A stretch of DNA of 64,000 bases, taken from positions 1 to 64,000 of the forward strand of contig JALMLS010000199.1 in the NCBI GenBank assembly GCA_038496445.1, in the 5' to 3' direction. The translations under genes and the position numbers were made by a program. The notes under the pieces were generated by a model. The model did not search any database and was not told the origin of the DNA. It saw nothing but the letters and a program-made list of their open reading frames with translations. Below, in pieces: positions 34,008 to 46,205 of this stretch. Origin of the DNA: Trichosphaerium sp. ATCC 40318 (taxonomy: Eukaryota; Discosea; Flabellinia; Trichosidae). Position 1 is the first letter of the stretch; each line of letters starts with the position of its first letter.

Positions 34008-34100
34008 TAGAGATGCAGAAATACTAGTCCGGACCGGATACGGACCGAAAACCGAAATCTTGAAACCGGACCGGTATCGGTCCGGTATTTGCCACCTCTA
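34008..34100. mobile_element. Candidate hAT-type MITE, 93 bp
   Basis: The left end TAGAGATGCAGAAATAC and the reverse complement of the right end, TAGAGGTGGCAAATAC, agree at most positions. This is the kind of terminus (TAGAG-x-TGGCAAAT) seen in hAT elements. The interior is almost entirely CCGG/GGACC words in inverted order (ACCGGACCGGTATCGGTCCG), so it could fold into one hairpin. The flanks are similar too: GTATGGTA at 33998-34005 on the left and GTACGGTA at 34101-34108 on the right, compatible with an aged 8-bp target-site duplication. No coding capacity. Confidence 0.5.
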
Positions 34101-34373
34101 GTACGGTACTATAATCCACTTCCCTGTAATGTGCACAGCAGTCAAACGACTCCTCAGAATTGGAGGGCTGCCATAGTGAATCAAGAAACAAGGTGTCAAG
34201 CACAGATTAAATAAAGGGGCATACCTTAGACTATTAACCTAGTATATCATCGCGCCAACGAAACATTTTGAAAATAGGCTGTTCAAAGAATAAAACGATC
34301 TTGTGTTGATTTTCTTGAGTAGGGTTTTGCCTGTAAAACTCATTATCAAAAAACCCAGAAAACAAGACAACAA
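34101..34373. other. No gene recognised
   Basis: Short spacer between the candidate MITE and the orphan gene. I see nothing in it. Confidence 0.4.
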
Positions 34374-34752
34374 ATGACTTCAAGACAATGCCGTTCGTTA
34401 AATCATAGTGGAATTATTAAAGTTGCAAAGAATATGTCGCTCAAAGCTACTAGCATGTCAACAACCTCTAATACAAATCTTATGCAAAAGTACCTAAAAT
34501 AGCTCTTTTGTTTTCTTACATAACTTTTTACAAAGGGCTTTGAGGAAAGCCAAGGCACATCACATTCAATTCAAATGTGATCAACGCTCCATTTTGAAAC
34601 ATTATAAACTAAATAAGCCGATGAAAGACGCTACAAATGTTTCATGTGCTTCCACAAAGACAACCTTTCAGGAAGAGTACAAAGGAAACAACTATATTTC
34701 TTTGTCGAAGAAAAAAAACATAGAAGTTGTCAAAAGAACATGTCACGATTGA
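34374..34752 (+). CDS. Small basic orphan protein, two exons
   Basis: Exon 1 34374-34489 (MTSRQCRSLNHSGIIKVAKN...) joins exon 2 34536-34752 over a 46-nt intron (GTACCTAA donor, ACAAAG acceptor) to give 110 residues. The joined product is rich in Lys, Ser and Thr, without a signal peptide or TM segment. It contains KAKAHHIQFKCDQRS and ends VVKRTCHD. I do not recognise the family. The splice signals fit the local pattern and the frame is open across the join, which supports a real gene, but the coding bias is weak. Confidence 0.4.
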
Positions 34753-35307
34753 AATACTTGTAGCTGTAATCGACTTTTTTAATAAAAATACTACCTCATT
34801 TGTACTACACATGTATTGCAACTTACAAGTTGGCTTTAATTGCTCGCAGTGTTGAAACAGTCAAAAAAAATAATTCTAGAAGAACGACTGAATAGTTCCA
34901 AAAACAACTCCTGAAGAAGTAGCTGAAGTAGATATACTGACAATCAAAGAAGGTAATAACAATACCACTAGCACGTGAACCTGTTAAAGCATTAGCTAGT
35001 TTTCATATGATTTATCTTGACAGATGAAGGTGTCAAGGCGTAGCTGAAAGAACTGTAAACAACGAAAACACGGTTTCAAAAATCTAGATCAACTTAAAAG
35101 AAAATACACGGATACTGAGAAAAAAAACTGTATGAACATACGGACTTGCGTACATAGTGAGAGTACTAACTGTATAAAACAATGTGTGAGTTTCATATTT
35201 ATTTACATTAGACCAAGTGATAAATAACAGTCTCTTTAGTCATTAACAACACTACAAATAGCGGAGAGTATCTTCCAAGATTTTTGAATCTAGGACTATT
35301 TTTCTAT
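34753..35307. other. No gene recognised
   Basis: AT-rich spacer with a CACGTG near 34974. No convincing open frame is seen before the RasGEF gene's 3' end. Confidence 0.4.
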
Positions 35308-38300
35308 TCACATTGATGGCGTAGCATTCGTTCTACTTTTTCTTCGCCTGTTTAGCTTTAATGTTATTAATTCTACTCCACAGTAAAGGTCGTCTGTTCG
35401 CTATAAAAAAAAGAAACAACAGTCAGTCGAGAAGAAACAAAAAAAAATCACGTGATTTTTATAAGACGGTACGTACAACGAATGTGTAGTTTCTTTCTTT
35501 TTTAGTTGCTGAGTTTACTATTGCTATGTGATTGCAATTTTCTAAAGCATCTAAAATATCATTTTCCTAAAAGAATTGCCGGTAAGCTTCGATGAACAAC
35601 TTCATTATTTTTCGTACTTCTTTCCAGGTTGCAACAAATGATGCAATATGTTTTTCTAGTATATCACGATCGTTTGGACCAATTGCATTAACAACACGCT
35701 TAGTGACAGCCTATTTATAAGTTAATGGTTGAGTGGGAGCACAAACGTGACAAGTCCAAAGAAAAAAGAAAAGACTTGATCAAAGGGTAAAAAAGTCATA
35801 ATTGTAATGTTTCTTCCTTTTGGCTTACCTTTATTGTGCCCCGAGAATTAATGACAATCATAGGAGTCGACTCTTTTAGTAATGAACTGAATGTACTTCC
35901 CCAGTCAACTTCCTTGAACAAAAAGACATATTCCTTTTCTTTGTTAAAAACTTTTTCTGCCATTGTTATATCCACTAGTTTCTCTCTACCATTCTACGCA
36001 CCAAGTGAGATTTACGATTTTTTGAATATAATGAACGCATTGTTAAGACAGTATAGTATATTGTTAAGACAGTATAGTATCGACGTACATGACAGATAAC
36101 TTCATCACGGAATGTCAATGAATTCTTTCCTGATGAAAAAAATACATCATCTAAATTTTCTGGTAATTTCTCAAACTCTTTGTTGTTAACCAAAATCTTT
36201 GTTATACATCCTTGGAACAGATTCGACGCTATTATCCAAAGTTAATCACTTCATAAATAAAATAATATGTTTGGTAAGTACTTTTATATCCAAGGAACGA
36301 ATGAGCCTAATAGAAAATGTCAAGAGCTGCCAAAAAGTTCTTGGGGTAATACCTTTTTGTTTAAGAATTGAACTTTTCCATCCAAGGTTGTAATTAGTAA
36401 AGGGGTGCTTATTTTATCCACGTGATAATCTGGTGGCTCTTTCTTCCCTTCAACCATAACTTTACCGCTTTCATCACTAACATGTCTCAGCATTTCCGTA
36501 ACATCAGCTACGCCTTCAACCACTAAAAAAAAAATCAACACGTGTTTTGAAATAAATCGTTTATATATCTTACCTCGTAATGCTCCGCTACCGTCAGTGA
36601 ATTTTATTTGATTATCATCACTACTTAGTATTTGACGGAAAATGGAATGCGCGTTTTTCTTATCTACTTGTAGAGTAGAAGTGCCTTGCCTATAAAAAAA
36701 CAAGTCAATTTAACTCTCTGTTTTTGGCTATGATTCGCCAATGCCTTACATTGAAATTGCTCCGTTTGTACTCTTACGATCATCTGTATTCTGTTTAGGC
36801 TCCTTAGTAGTCTTACAAGGTAGCACTAGTGTTAAAACTAAGTTTCCAGGGTTGCCCATATTCCATTGAATTTTTCCACTCAAAGCATCCAATAGCGATC
36901 GCACTAACGCACTGGTTAATAAACTATTTTGGATATAAAGTGCACTCACAAGCATGAAGCGCAGCAAATGACCCCCTTCCTATAGGCTTATTTGCTTTCC
37001 GAGGCTCATCTTGAGCACGTGGAACGAAGTCAGTAATTTGAAGTTTAAGAGTGTTTTGCCTTGAGTAAAGATGTTAATATCAGGCTTGAGAGTTTAGTAC
37101 AGCCACGTACATTAACCACGGTGTTACAAGTATTTGAGTTGAGTTTGCATATTCCAGCAAACTCCACATTGCAACAACTAAGAGTAGTTTAAAGTTATCC
37201 GAATTACCAATAACAATGCTATGTTTTTGTCTAAAGAAACAACATTAGACAAGGCGCTTGATAGAACAAAAAAAGTACTTACTTCGGATAGTATGCAGTA
37301 ACAACTGTTCCTGCTCTCGCCAAGTGTTTGATGAGTTCGATTGATGAGTTGACAAGCTTATTTAGACGTGTAGGTTTTGGTGCAGTTGAACCCTTTATGC
37401 CTTTACTAGACAAGCTCCCGAGTAATTGAGTCATCAATGTTACCATTTGTTTTGAAACTACAAAATAAAACCATCAAAATCACGTGATAAAATCTATTAA
37501 AGACGAGAAAAAAGTGAGTTTTCATCTTTTTTTTCGTACTTGTTTTTCCTCTGTTATCGAGCACTTTCTTTTCTATTGTTTTACTCATAGCATGTGTCAT
37601 TTCTATTAGTTTTTCACGCGCTTTTGACATACGCATCTCTTCTCTCTAATGAGAAAAAGTCAGTTGTTTTTGTTCTTTTTTTTGATATATGTCCCTGTAA
37701 TAACATAAATTTTCTGAGCAACTGTTGTTGATTCTGCGACAATGCAAAATAAGCTCAAAATATTCATTTCATTTACATAGTATTAAAATAGGTTCATTCA
37801 AACACTTACCATGTCTTTTCCTCCACTTTGACGTCTCTTTTGATGAGATGGTTCTGGCACATGTTCTTCAGTTAACTCAACAGACTTGAGATGCATTTCT
37901 AAAGCAATCAGTAACGCATTAAAACAAAAAGTTGACCGCATTGGACACTGTCTAGTATGTCCTGAATCAACTTACCGTCAACTGTTAGTATAGTGCGCTT
38001 GTGCTTTATTTCTCTTAAGAACTCTAGGATATCATTCCTTGGTTTTATATCGTACAAAATTCTGTTTTGCATAATAAGTATTGAACCCATATAAAAATAG
38101 TTTTAGTTGTACCTCTGAGAATCTACTAGCAACTTGAAATTACGAGCTAATTCACGCATTTTAGTCCAATTCACATATTGCTTTTCCTTGTCCATGAATG
38201 TTGGAGCCTCCTCAGCATGAAAGCAATCGTGAAACAGCAAATCTGTTGAGAGAGAAAAAAGTAAGCAAACAGGCTGAGTATTACATCTGTGAAGTGCATC

Positions 38301-40622
38301 ACTTACCTAGAGCAGGAACACAAGGACCAGCACGTTTACGTTTCCATGCTGTACGATATCCTTTACTATTCTGTCTTGGGTCTATTATAGTCTCTAGTTT
38401 TTGATACATTTGCATCACCTGGCTCGGTACGCTTCGCCATTCTTTCTCAAGACGTTGAACGTTCGATACACTCAATGCACTGTATACTTGACGCATACCA
38501 TAAAAGTTATTCAAGTCCCTTAGTCTCTAATAAGGGTGTTATTTGGAGAAAGAGAAAAAAAAAGGAAGATAAAAAAAGCCTATTTTTAGTCTTGTCATCT
38601 CGTGCTTGCGCTTTAACAATTACTAAAAAAATTACTTGCCTGTAGAACATTAATAAATGCTACAATCAAACCCACACGAGCTTTTTTCGTTGGCGCTAGC
38701 AAAATCTCGCTTGAAATCCAATAGGTCATCTAATAAAAACACGTGTTAATTCAAAAAACAAAAGAATGAACGAAACATGTCAAGCAGGAGTTTTTGTGAA
38801 CAGTTAATGATGTTCACCTCACGGTATAGAATATAAAAATTATGTAAAACTGAACACGTGGTTTGCTTGGTTCCTAGAGGAAGGAAAAAGTCTTACGTTG
38901 TTGGAGTGTTCAACAGCTAATGTTGTAGTTTTCTTTGCATGTCCTTCATCTCTGTATCTCCCCTCAAATAGGTCGTCTAGTGATATGAGACAAATGAAAT
39001 CATGATCCAGAATTGTCATCTGATTCGCTAGTTCCATTGGGTCGTAATCGCATATCTTGAAACGCTTAGTCGAGGTTAATGTAATTTTGTGTTTTGGCTG
39101 CTTAGTAAAACTATTGAAAAAGAAAAAAGAAGAATGTCAGGACAAGACATTACGCTATGGTACAGAAGAAAACTCTCTACTTTGTCTTGAAAGTAGTGAA
39201 TGGATTCGTTCACTTGTGTCTTGTCCAGGCATACTTAAAAGCCTACATTTTCTCCGCGATGTCTCACGTTGAATGGTACACGAGCAGAACTGCGTTTGCT
39301 CTTTGTGTCAGTTGGCGTATCAAGTTCGTTGCTCTTCCTCGGAGGTGATGGGTTCTAAAAAGTTTATAAGACAAAATTTAGTGCAACAATAAAATAAAAA
39401 TTATCACGTGATTTTTTGTGTAACGTCAAAATAAGAAAAGACAGAAAAAGTAGAAAAAAATATTCTGAAATTGTATTTTGAAAAGTTGCTTACCATTTTC
39501 GATGTTATTATCTTTACAAACGGCGCACCATGCACATCCGTCTCTAAGAACTCCAAAAATTTATCAAGGATGTCTTGCCATTCAGTAATATGTTTAAGCG
39601 TTTGGTAGCGATACTCAAGAAGAGTAACAAGCACATTAATAACTCTGTATATAAAAATAAGGAAAGAACAAATTAATTATTGTAATACAAAGAATATAAA
39701 GAATGTGTACCTCACTCGTGCTACCTTTTGGTCTCTCTCAAACGTTATACTAGTTTTAGACAATGTAGGTGTCTGTTTATAACAGGTATTTGTCAAGGAA
39801 CATAAAAAATAAAGCAAAAAGTATGGAATAAAACTTCCACGCCTTATTCTTCTTGTACGACAAAATTATGATAGTACATACGCGTTTGCGCTTGCACTGC
39901 GCAGTATACAAATAGTTTTTAATAAAATGTTTCAAAAAGAATATTGGCGCTTTTGCAGTTTAGGGCGTAAGGATACTTCTTGATTAGGAGGCGTAGACAC
40001 TTTATAGGAGTTATGTAGTAGTCAAGAGTTAAAACAAATGTTTCTCTTGTTTCTTTATCTATAAAGGAGAAAATAAGTAAAGAGCTTCATGTTGTCTTTT
40101 AAAAACATAAAAAAATACATAGTGTTCGCTTATAAACTATCCACGTGATGCGAAACGACAGTTTCTATAAAAATACAAAAAAAAAAGAGACAGAAAAAAC
40201 TCTAAAGATGATTCTCTTACGTAACAACTCAAATACCTTTGTAGAAATAGAGTTGTTTTGAAAAGTAATCATATAATTATATTTGCCTGTTGTTTAAAAC
40301 AATGTTACGTACCTGCGTCTCCTTTAACACGAACAAGTGTCTTTACCATACCAGGTACAGTAGCTTTTGTAATACAACGCTTCATTTGAAAAGCCGTAGC
40401 GGTGCTATATTCAACTTCAGAAGCAGCACCGGAGCCTGAATCTGAAGCTCCATCCATTGTGTCGACTGATCTTCTCCTTCTCTTGCTGCGTGTTGGGTAA
40501 TTTTGAAGGTTGCTGGTGGATTTTTTTCTTGAAGCGACTCTTTGCTCCTTTTTACTTGGTAAACTCTCCAGTGAGCGATTTGTATGGAGCCTAGAAGTAC
40601 TCCGTGAGCCACCCTCCGACAT
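35308..40622 (-). CDS. Ras guanine-nucleotide exchange factor (RasGEF_N + CDC25 domain)
   Basis: Start ATG at 40622 (MSEGGSRSTSRLHTNRSLES), a Ser/Arg/Lys-rich N-terminus, then a RasGEF_N-like region (KRCITKATVPGMVKTLVRVK; RVINVLVTLLEYRYQTLKHI). The catalytic CDC25 domain is spread over exons at about 39.05-37.9 kb: DYDPMELANQMTILDHDFIC, TYWISSEILLAPTKKARVGL, LNNFYGMRQVYSALSVSNVQ, RLEKEWRSVPSQVMQMYQKL, GPCVPAL, and YNQNRILYDIKPRNDILEFL. These are the family landmarks (D-P-x-E-x-A-x-Q-x-T; NF-x-x-x-x-x-x-x-SAL; PC-x-P-x-L). A long C-terminal region of unknown fold follows (35.3-37.7 kb). It should load GTP onto a Ras-type GTPase. Many introns hold a CACGTG palindrome, usually between A- and T-runs (35449, 37481, 38742, 39405 and others). 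The last exon is short and its frame is not certain (stop at 35308 or 35333). Confidence 0.78.
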
Positions 40623-41002
40623 CTACGTGCGCTCAAAGACCTCTAGAGAAAAATGACGTAAAATGTGAAACTGCACAAAGAAAAAAAGAAGCACAAAAAA
40701 TTCCTGTTGAGGAGCATTGGCAACTCTACTGCTTTTATTTTTTGAGTAGTACCTGTTTCTGTAGTGGGCGAAAATAGGAGTATGTGACACTTTAAAACAA
40801 AAGTCCTAAAGTCTGCGTGTGGGACTACCTTAGCCTTGTTAGTATTTTTATTCTATGCGCATGAGATATACGCAACCGCCTAGTGCTTTAGTTCAAGATT
40901 ATTAGGCGGCTCAGTGACGTGTAGCTTAACCCTTTGTTGCTTTAAGTTAGGCTCTCTGTTGTACAACTTTGTTTCGACAAAACTAAACGTGTTGATGATT
41001 GA
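40623..41002. other. Divergent promoter region
   Basis: 380-bp spacer between the divergent RasGEF and SH3-DH-PH-MORN starts. No gene and no recognised element. Confidence 0.4.
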
Positions 41003-44000
41003 ATGACCGAAACAAACCTAAACATTCGTGCAAAAGTACTCTACAAGTTCGACGCGCAAAATGAAGAAGAGTTAAACTTGGCAGAAGGTGATATTATCGT
41101 TATTAGTGAAAAACACGACGATGGGTGGTGGATAGGAACATTTAAGGGCACTTTGGGATACTTTCCGGGTAGTTATGTCGAGGAGCTGCCTGAAAAGGCT
41201 CCTGTTGAGGCTGTGAGGAAGCCTCCAACGAAGAAAGCACCGAAAGCTCCAACAGGTATACACTCATCGTTCTACACTCGATACTCACAATGTTGCTCTA
41301 TTTCAGCTTTGAAAGCCACAAGCAATGACAGCGCTACAAAACCGTTATCAAAGCGTCACACAACGAACAGTATAGCTGCTGAGGAAGTAAAGCCAAAACC
41401 CAACCCTAAACCCAAGCTACGAACAGCAGTAAGCGCGCGGTTTCCAAAAGGCAAACCTTTACCCAAAACGCCACCGAAGCCAGCAAAACTCAACTCTAGA
41501 AAGTCCACTAGCCCCTCAAGGATAAGACGCACTACAAGCACCCAGTCAATCCCAGGTACGCCTTAAAAATAAAAATCCGCTAGATAAACACTCTAAACAC
41601 TCTACTACGCCTTTAAATGACTACGTTATTGATATCAACCTCGTAGTTATTTTTTCCGTGTAAGTTTAGAGTCTCGAATGCAATTTTTTTATTTTTCTTC
41701 ACCAACGACCCTCTTAACCCTTTTGTTGTAGTGAAACTAGTGCGTAAAACGCAAGCAAAGAAACCAAAAAAAAGTACAGATAGTTCAAAGCCAAGAAAGC
41801 TGCCTGCTGACTGGGGTACGTATTTTTTTTCTGTTTTCTAGAGACTAGTTTATTTTGCTGTTATTTTTTTTTGTGGAATAAGGTGAAAGACGGACACATA
41901 ATCGGTTGTGACAGATTTTTATTTTATTCTTCATTTTTTTTTTTTGTTGTTTCAGATGTCATGTCGTCTGTTGTGAAGTAACCTCGGTTTTTTAGAGAAA
42001 AAGAGAGCTTATACTGCCAAAGAGATATTGGATACTGAAAATAATTATATTAAATCGCTTATGATGGCTGTTAATGTGCGTTTTGATTGATTTACTAAAA
42101 TATACAAAAATATTCATCCAGACGCAGAAAAAAACGCCAAAGCAACTTTTGGTCAACTGTTGCGACTATTTGTTTTCCCTCGTGCACGAATATTCATATG
42201 TCTCATATTTATTATAGAATTTCTACGAGCCGATAGCAAAAGCAGCGATTACAGACTCTAAAATTCCAATCAAGGATATTAATGTCATATTCTCTGATTT
42301 ACGTCAGATTTTACCTCTCAACTCTGATTTAGCCAAGCGTAAGTAACACCTTTGTAACCAGTTGTTTCCTTGTTTTTGTAGCGAGACTTTTTAATTAATT
42401 AAATGGCATGTAGAATTAAAGGTTAGAATGAAGAGTTGGACTAGTCAGGCTCGTATTGGTGATATTTTCGTAAAATTTGTACGCGTATTTAAAAACATTT
42501 TCTTGTGTTATCTATTTTTTATTTGGTTTCCAAAAATAGCAACTAATTTCGGCACTTTTTACATTTTTTTTTTCGCCTTCTGTTTGTATAAAGTCACGTA
42601 GCTTAGTATTTTTTGAAATATTGTTGTTTAAGTGCTGGCTTGGTTAACGTTTTACAAAGGCACCATTTTTAAAGATGTATACAAACTTTGGTAACAACTA
42701 TGATGCTGCCTTGGAGCTTTTGGGTCGTATTAAAGAAGAGAGGTGGTTCACGTCTTTATGTGGAATTAATGGTGCTCGTGATCTTGAGGCTTTGTTGATT
42801 ACACCTATACAAAGGATACCTCGTTATAATCTATTGATAAGTGTAAGTGTAATTCTTTTTTTTGACAATGTTTTTGAATTCATTTCAGCTCTTGAAGGGT
42901 ATCTTAAAGAAATTTAATTGGCCTTTAGGATATGATCAAGCTTACACCGGATGATCACCCTGATTTTGAAGATCTTACAAAAGCGTTGCAGACAACAGTG
43001 CGTTGATTTATTGGTTTTTTTTAATTTGATGAAGTTTTCTGGTTTTATTAATACAAAAGCGTAGCAAGAGGTGTCTCAACATATTAATGATTCTATAAAA
43101 TATTCAAAAAATACAGATAAACTAGCAGAAGCTGGACTCGGTGTACGTAATTCGCTAAATTTATTTTTTGTACGTTAATTTGTTTTTTGCTTTAGGAACT
43201 TATGGCACCTGCACGTGAACTTATCAGAGATGGTAGCTTGAATGTGCATTCAGATGAAAATGCTGGTAAAAAGAAAATAGGTATCATGCCTATAAAGAGA
43301 TCAAGAGCATTGCGTCTGTACGACATGAATTTTTTTTATTTTTACTAGTAAAATTTCTTTGAACCTAACACTGTCTTTAGAAATCACTTCCTATTGTTTA
43401 ATGATGTATTATCTATTGTCGATGAACCATTAGATAGTAGGATAAGGCGTTATAAGAAAGCTGATAGCAAGAAGAAGTTGAGTAAGCCAATTAATTGGCC
43501 TCTCTACCTCGTTTGGTTAAAAAATATTTGTATCCACTTTTTCACTGTTTTTTTTACCTTTTAATTTGTATTACCTTGACGACATTAAAGCAACATCAAG
43601 CTTTGAGTTGATTGGTCCAAACAAATCTGTTATAGTATACCCTGCAACAGCTACTGAAAAAGCTGCGTGGTGGGACTCTTTAAAGGAGTACATAGGTTCG
43701 TCGTTTTAACACATTCATAAGTATTTTATTAAGATTTTTTTTTATAGAAGCTGCTGTCCGCCTTCTTCCTGAACAGGAAGGTGCACCACAAGAAAATCGT
43801 GCTGAAAAATTAATGGCTCGTTATGGTAAGTATGAGTTTGCTACAGGAGAAGAGTACGAAGGATGGTGGTATCAAGGAAGGGTATGTTGTCGTTATGTAT
43901 TTTATTATATGGTTTCAGCTTGGTTAATTAAATTCGCTGTTTTTAGATGCATGGAGAGGGTATATTCACATCGTTTGGAAGTGTTTATGAAGGACAGTTT

Positions 44001-45328
44001 GAGAATAATAATAAATCAGGCATTGGATTGTTAACTTATACATCTGGCCAACAATATGATGGTAAGAGCTTTAGTAGTAGTCTTGGTTTGATAGTATTTG
44101 ATTGACTTTACTTCTAGGTGAGTGGAAGAACGGTAGACCACATGGTGTTGGTGCTATGTTGTTTGCACAAGGTGTTGAGTACTCTGGTGATTGGAAAGAA
44201 GGCAAACAATGTGGACATGGTGTTATGAAGTATGCCAATGGAGATGTATATGATGGTTCTTGGAAACTTGGTCAGCCTGATGGAAAAGGACACTTGAAAA
44301 TGACTAATGGATTCACTTATTTTGGTGATTTCGTTAATGGAGAAGTAAGAAATCAATTTGTGCCCACACAAAAAAGTTGTTCTGATGACGTTTTTGTTTT
44401 AAGTTTGAAGGAAATGGTACTGCTGTACGGCCTGACGGTTATACATATGCTGGGGACTTTGAAAAAGGTGTAGAGTCTGGAAAGGGTGTAGCCACGTACA
44501 CGACAGGAAAGTATACTGGTGATTTCAAAGAAGGAAAAGTACGTTTAAACGGTTTTTTTTTTTAGGTAAAGTACTCTCTGTTAATAACTTTTTTTAGCGC
44601 CACGGTCGAGGAATATGGGAAGGAAATGATAACTCACATTATGAAGGTGAATGGCGTGATGATATGAAAGAGGGTAGTGGATCTCTTACCAATGAAGATG
44701 GTAACACATACACTGGCATGTGGAGGTCAGGAAAGGTACTTTAGTTAGCTCCTTCTTTTTTTACTTCCCTTTTGTGTTTACGTTTTTTTTCTTTAGTTCT
44801 CTGGTCCTGGAACGTGGGAGTCTAAGACTGAGTTCTTATGTCATTATGATGGACACTTTGAAGATGGCTGTAGAGACGGAAAAGGCGTTGCTACGATGTC
44901 TAATGGAGATGTTTATGATGGAGAGTTTAAACTTGGAGTGTTTCACGGTCAGGGTATTTATACTTTTTCAAATGGTACCGTTATTGAAGGAAAGTGGAGT
45001 CAAGGTGTCAGGTATGAAAATAACAAAGATTCACAAATTGAGTTGGGTTTTTAAGTCAAAAAAAAATCACGTGACATGTTTCATTGTGTTGTTTTTTTTT
45101 TCTTTTTTTTTTTTTTTTGCACTGAAAAAAAGTGCGTTTGGGAGTTCCATTACTGTCATTCTCGCTTGGTATTTTTTGGCTTATGGGTTTGCTTGTAGGG
45201 AAGGAAAGTGTGTTGTTAAAAATAGTGATGGAAAGTCTCTTGTTATAGAAGCCAGTTATGAAGAACAAATTGGAACTTTTTATTGTCCACCATTTAATCC
45301 TCCTGTTTTCCAGTTTCCTTGGCCTTAA
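41003..45328 (+). CDS. SH3-DH-PH RhoGEF with 13 C-terminal MORN repeats
   Basis: The start ATG at 41003 leads straight into an SH3 domain (AKVLYKFDAQNEEELNLAEG, WWIGTFKGTLGYFPGSYVEE). A Lys/Pro-rich linker of SH3-ligand type follows. The DH domain has RAYTAKEILDTENNYIKSLM, KAAITDSKIPIKDINVIFSD and the signature LEALLITPIQRIPRYNLLIS (compare TPIQR-x-PRY-x-LL). The PH domain is RNHFLLFNDVLSIVDE to EKAAWWDSLKEYIE. From about 43.8 kb there are 13 classical MORN repeats (YDGEWKNGRPHGVGAM, YSGDWKEGKQCGHGVMKYAN, and so on), unlike the MORN-variant type of the F-box family. Layout is reminiscent of alsin (DH-PH-MORN) without RCC1 and VPS9. Likely a membrane-associated activator of a Rho GTPase. About 15 short introns; stop at 45328. 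Confidence 0.85.
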
Positions 45329-46205
45329 GGAATTAGGAAAAAAAAAATGACATAAATGCATAGTGTACTTGTGTAAAGAATTTAATTAATTTGTAAATAA
45401 ACCCTTTGTCTTTGTCATACGTTTTAAGACAGCAAATATAAAAAAGGATAAAAACTATCATGTCAAAACATTATTACTACATAGCACTGGAACAAGTGGC
45501 CGCCACTTTAGTGTGGCATGCATGGAATGATGTAGGAACAGCAATAATGTAATAGCAAACTCATGAATGTGGCGTCAGGTCGGTGTAGCGTCACAATAGT
45601 TGTTGCTGATGGGTGCAATCAAAAAATATAATGTAAGGTTAGTAGCGCATCACCAATATCATATTGATGCTGTAGTTTTAAGCGGAGAAAGGCGATTGCT
45701 TTGGCAACTCTTACACTGTTTAAAGTTTTACAAATCGAATTAAAACACGTGATTTTTGAAATTCAAAAAAAAGCGGACGAAGGGTTTTACCAACCAAGGC
45801 CAATACTGTCTAGACAAGTATTTTAATGAATGAAGGTAGAATACTATTTAAATAAATATTTAAAGGAAAAATCTGGATTGTTGATGAAGCACGTGTTTGT
45901 AAATTTTCAATCAAAATAACGGCTTGCGGATGGACCTGATGCAGGAGTTGGTGTTTTTATCAGAAAGCTACTTTTGACATCACTTCGTTAAGCAATCCTT
46001 TTTGTTAGTTTAATTCAACCGTGATATTTACAAAGCCATGTTATTTTACTGTAGGAACAAACCATTTACCACTTTTTTTTATTATTCTGTCTTTAAGAAT
46101 TTACAGCTGTTGCTGTTTGTATGTTAAACAGAGTTGCAGTTAAATACTATCAAACCTACTGAGTGAATAGTCACAACCTTCACTGTAATCAATCAGTTTA
46201 CTTTT
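45329..46205. other. No gene recognised
   Basis: 880-bp spacer between two convergent genes, AT-rich, with CACGTG at about 45746 and 45890. No open frame of interest. Confidence 0.45.

Noticed and set aside
44720-45328. A separate 202-residue protein with hydrophobic N-terminus
   Set aside because: It starts inside an intron of the SH3-DH-PH-MORN gene and only its end coincides with that gene's last exon.
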